Source: an uncultured Prevotella sp. (GTDB lineage Bacteria > Bacteroidota > Bacteroidia > Bacteroidales > Bacteroidaceae). Taken from it: a stretch of 6,063 nt of DNA. A model generated the notes under the pieces. The model did no database searches. It worked only from the letters and a program-made list of their open reading frames with translations, and was not told where the DNA came from. The translations under genes were made by a program, and so were the position numbers. The stretch lies in contig CALGRN010000132.1 of the NCBI GenBank assembly GCA_937880835.1, positions 1 to 6,063 of the forward strand, written 5' to 3'. Shown one piece after another: positions 4,809 to 6,063 of this stretch; positions within the stretch are counted from its first letter, which is position 1, and each line of letters opens with the position of its first letter.

Positions 4809-6063
4809 ATGTCGATACAAACAACAAGCAGCAGACAAATAGCAAAGAATACTGTCATTATGTATATTCGCATGTTCATAATGATGATAATAGGGCTATA
4901 TACAAGTCGCATCATCCTTAACACATTAGGAGTTTCCGATTATGGTATCTATAATGTTGTGGGTGGAGTTGGGGCTATGTTTGCAATAATATCCTCTTCG
5001 CTATCAAGTTCGATAAGCAGATTTCTCACATTTGAATTGGGACGTAATGATAATGAGCGTCTGAAAGAAATTTTCTCAACCGCAGTAATTGTTCAATTCG
5101 TTATTTCGATAATAATAGTAATACTTATAGAAATAATAGGCGTATGGTTTCTAAACTATAAAATGAACATCCCGGAGGGCAGAATGGAAGCTGCAAATTT
5201 TGCAATGCAATGTTCTATTGCCTCTTTTGCACTGGGACTCAACAACACTCCTTACAGTGCATCTATTGTAGCTCACGAACGCTTCGGACTATTCGCTTAT
5301 CTCACATTATTAGATGCAATACTGAAACTTGTTGTTGTTTTCGCGTTGTCAATATCACCTTTCGACAAGCTGAAAACCTATGCACTTTTGCTACTTGCAG
5401 TAACAATTGCAGTGCAGATCATTTATTTGATTTATTGCAGAATAAACTTTTCAGAATGTCGTTTCAACTTCAAATATAATCCTGTTTTACTTAAAGAAAT
5501 GGGCAACTTTGCAGGGTGGAGCTTTTTCGGAAATACCTCTTGGATATTAAATACACAAGGAATTAACATACTTATAAATTTGTTTTTCGGTGTAACAATA
5601 AATGCGGCAAGAGGAATTTCCACGCAAGTAAACGCAATGGTTGAAAGCTTCGTAAACAATTTTATGACTGCGCTCAACCCTCAAATAACAAAGTCTTATG
5701 CAGCAGGAGACTACGAATATATGCACAAGCTCGTTTATACGGGAGCGAGATACTCTTATTTCCTAATGCTGTTTTTTTCAATACCGATATGTCTCGAAAC
5801 GCATCAAATTCTTTTGCTATGGCTTAAACAAGTGCCGGAATATTCAGTACCATTCGTAAGACTTACCCTTATATCAACTATGGTCTTTGTATTAGGAAAC
5901 ACATTGACAACATCGCAACTTGCAACAGGAGTAATTAAAAGATACGCGATAGTTACAAGCATATTCACATTTACAGAGTTTCCGCTTACTTATGTACTGT
6001 TTAAAGCAGGATTTTCCCCGATATCAACCTATCTGGTTCATATCGCCATATACTTCACTCTCG
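4809..6063 (+). CDS. MATE/Wzx-type polysaccharide flippase-like membrane protein (3' end beyond window)
   Basis: An uninterrupted frame of 418 codons runs from ATG 4809 past the window end; family members are near 480-510 residues, so most of the protein is seen. It begins MSIQTTSSRQIAKNT and continues with LYTSRIILNTLGVSDYGIYNVVGG split over 30-53, SSSISRFLTFELGR (66-79), NNTPYSASIVAHERFG (145-160), INAARGISTQVN (264-275) and NPQITKSYA (290-298), the pattern of Bacteroidales 'lipopolysaccharide biosynthesis' flippases. Hydrophobic spans lie near 14-31, 47-63, 91-113, 160-181, 190-209, 236-260, 315-335, 350-368, 380-399 and 404 onward. Such proteins move lipid-linked glycan units across the inner membrane; the substrate is unknown. 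An in-frame stop at 4776-4778 with no ATG between fixes the upstream limit, and there is no clear Shine-Dalgarno. It is divergent from cobB and probably opens a surface-glycan locus. Confidence 0.9.
   Translation, partial: MSIQTTSSRQIAKNTVIMYIRMFIMMIIGLYTSRIILNTLGVSDYGIYNVVGGVGAMFAIISSSLSSSISRFLTFELGRNDNERLKEIFSTAVIVQFVISIIIVILIEIIGVWFLNYKMNIPEGRMEAANFAMQCSIASFALGLNNTPYSASIVAHERFGLFAYLTLLDAILKLVVVFALSISPFDKLKTYALLLLAVTIAVQIIYLIYCRINFSECRFNFKYNPVLLKEMGNFAGWSFFGNTSWILNTQGINILINLFFGVTINAARGISTQVNAMVESFVNNFMTALNPQITKSYAAGDYEYMHKLVYTGARYSYFLMLFFSIPICLETHQILLLWLKQVPEYSVPFVRLTLISTMVFVLGNTLTTSQLATGVIKRYAIVTSIFTFTEFPLTYVLFKAGFSPISTYLVHIAIYFTL

Noticed and set aside
5432..5677. 81-codon minus-strand frame within the flippase gene
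   Set aside because: It is antisense to a clear membrane-protein frame with family motifs and has none of its own.

Overview
The window looks like part of a chromosome from a member of the Bacteroidota, most likely order Bacteroidales (Bacteroides/Prevotella-like). This rests on AT-rich DNA, start codons without clear Shine-Dalgarno sequences, TAnnTTTG-type -7 promoter boxes, a late cobalamin gene cluster and a flippase of the kind common in Bacteroidales surface-polysaccharide loci. The genus cannot be fixed from this sequence alone.

Layout. Positions 1-3081 hold a minus-strand cobalamin operon, transcribed in the order cobB (cobyrinate a,c-diamide synthase), cobQ (cobyric acid synthase), then a cobD-like gene (PLP-dependent threonine-phosphate decarboxylase family) that leaves the window at its left edge. 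cobB and cobQ are 93 bp apart, and that gap carries a 13-bp operator-like palindrome. cobQ and the cobD-like gene overlap by 4 bp (ATGA). Upstream of cobB are a Bacteroidota-type promoter candidate and a leader able to fold into a two-tier stem. No cobalamin riboswitch core was found.

Positions 3082-4808 form a long stretch without a protein gene. From about 3510 to 3970 it is crowded with palindromes: a perfect 8+8 inverted repeat, two near-identical 38-nt REP-like units, a half copy, two further palindromes, and a 15+15 inverted repeat with a third partial copy. At 4201 a clear TATCTTTG box precedes a strongly folded rod-shaped RNA candidate (about 4241-4378), the most interesting element here. 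It resembles 6S-like or other Bacteroidales structured RNAs in shape, but its family cannot be assigned without a covariance-model search.

Positions 4809-6063 hold the first 418 codons of a multi-spanning membrane protein on the plus strand, a MATE/Wzx-type polysaccharide flippase-like protein cut by the window end.

Together, CobB amidates cobyrinate at carboxylates a and c, CobQ amidates b, d, e and g to give adenosylcobyric acid, and the CobD-like enzyme would supply (R)-1-aminopropan-2-ol O-2-phosphate for the lower-ligand arm. The flippase belongs to a separate, divergently transcribed unit, probably the start of a surface-glycan locus.
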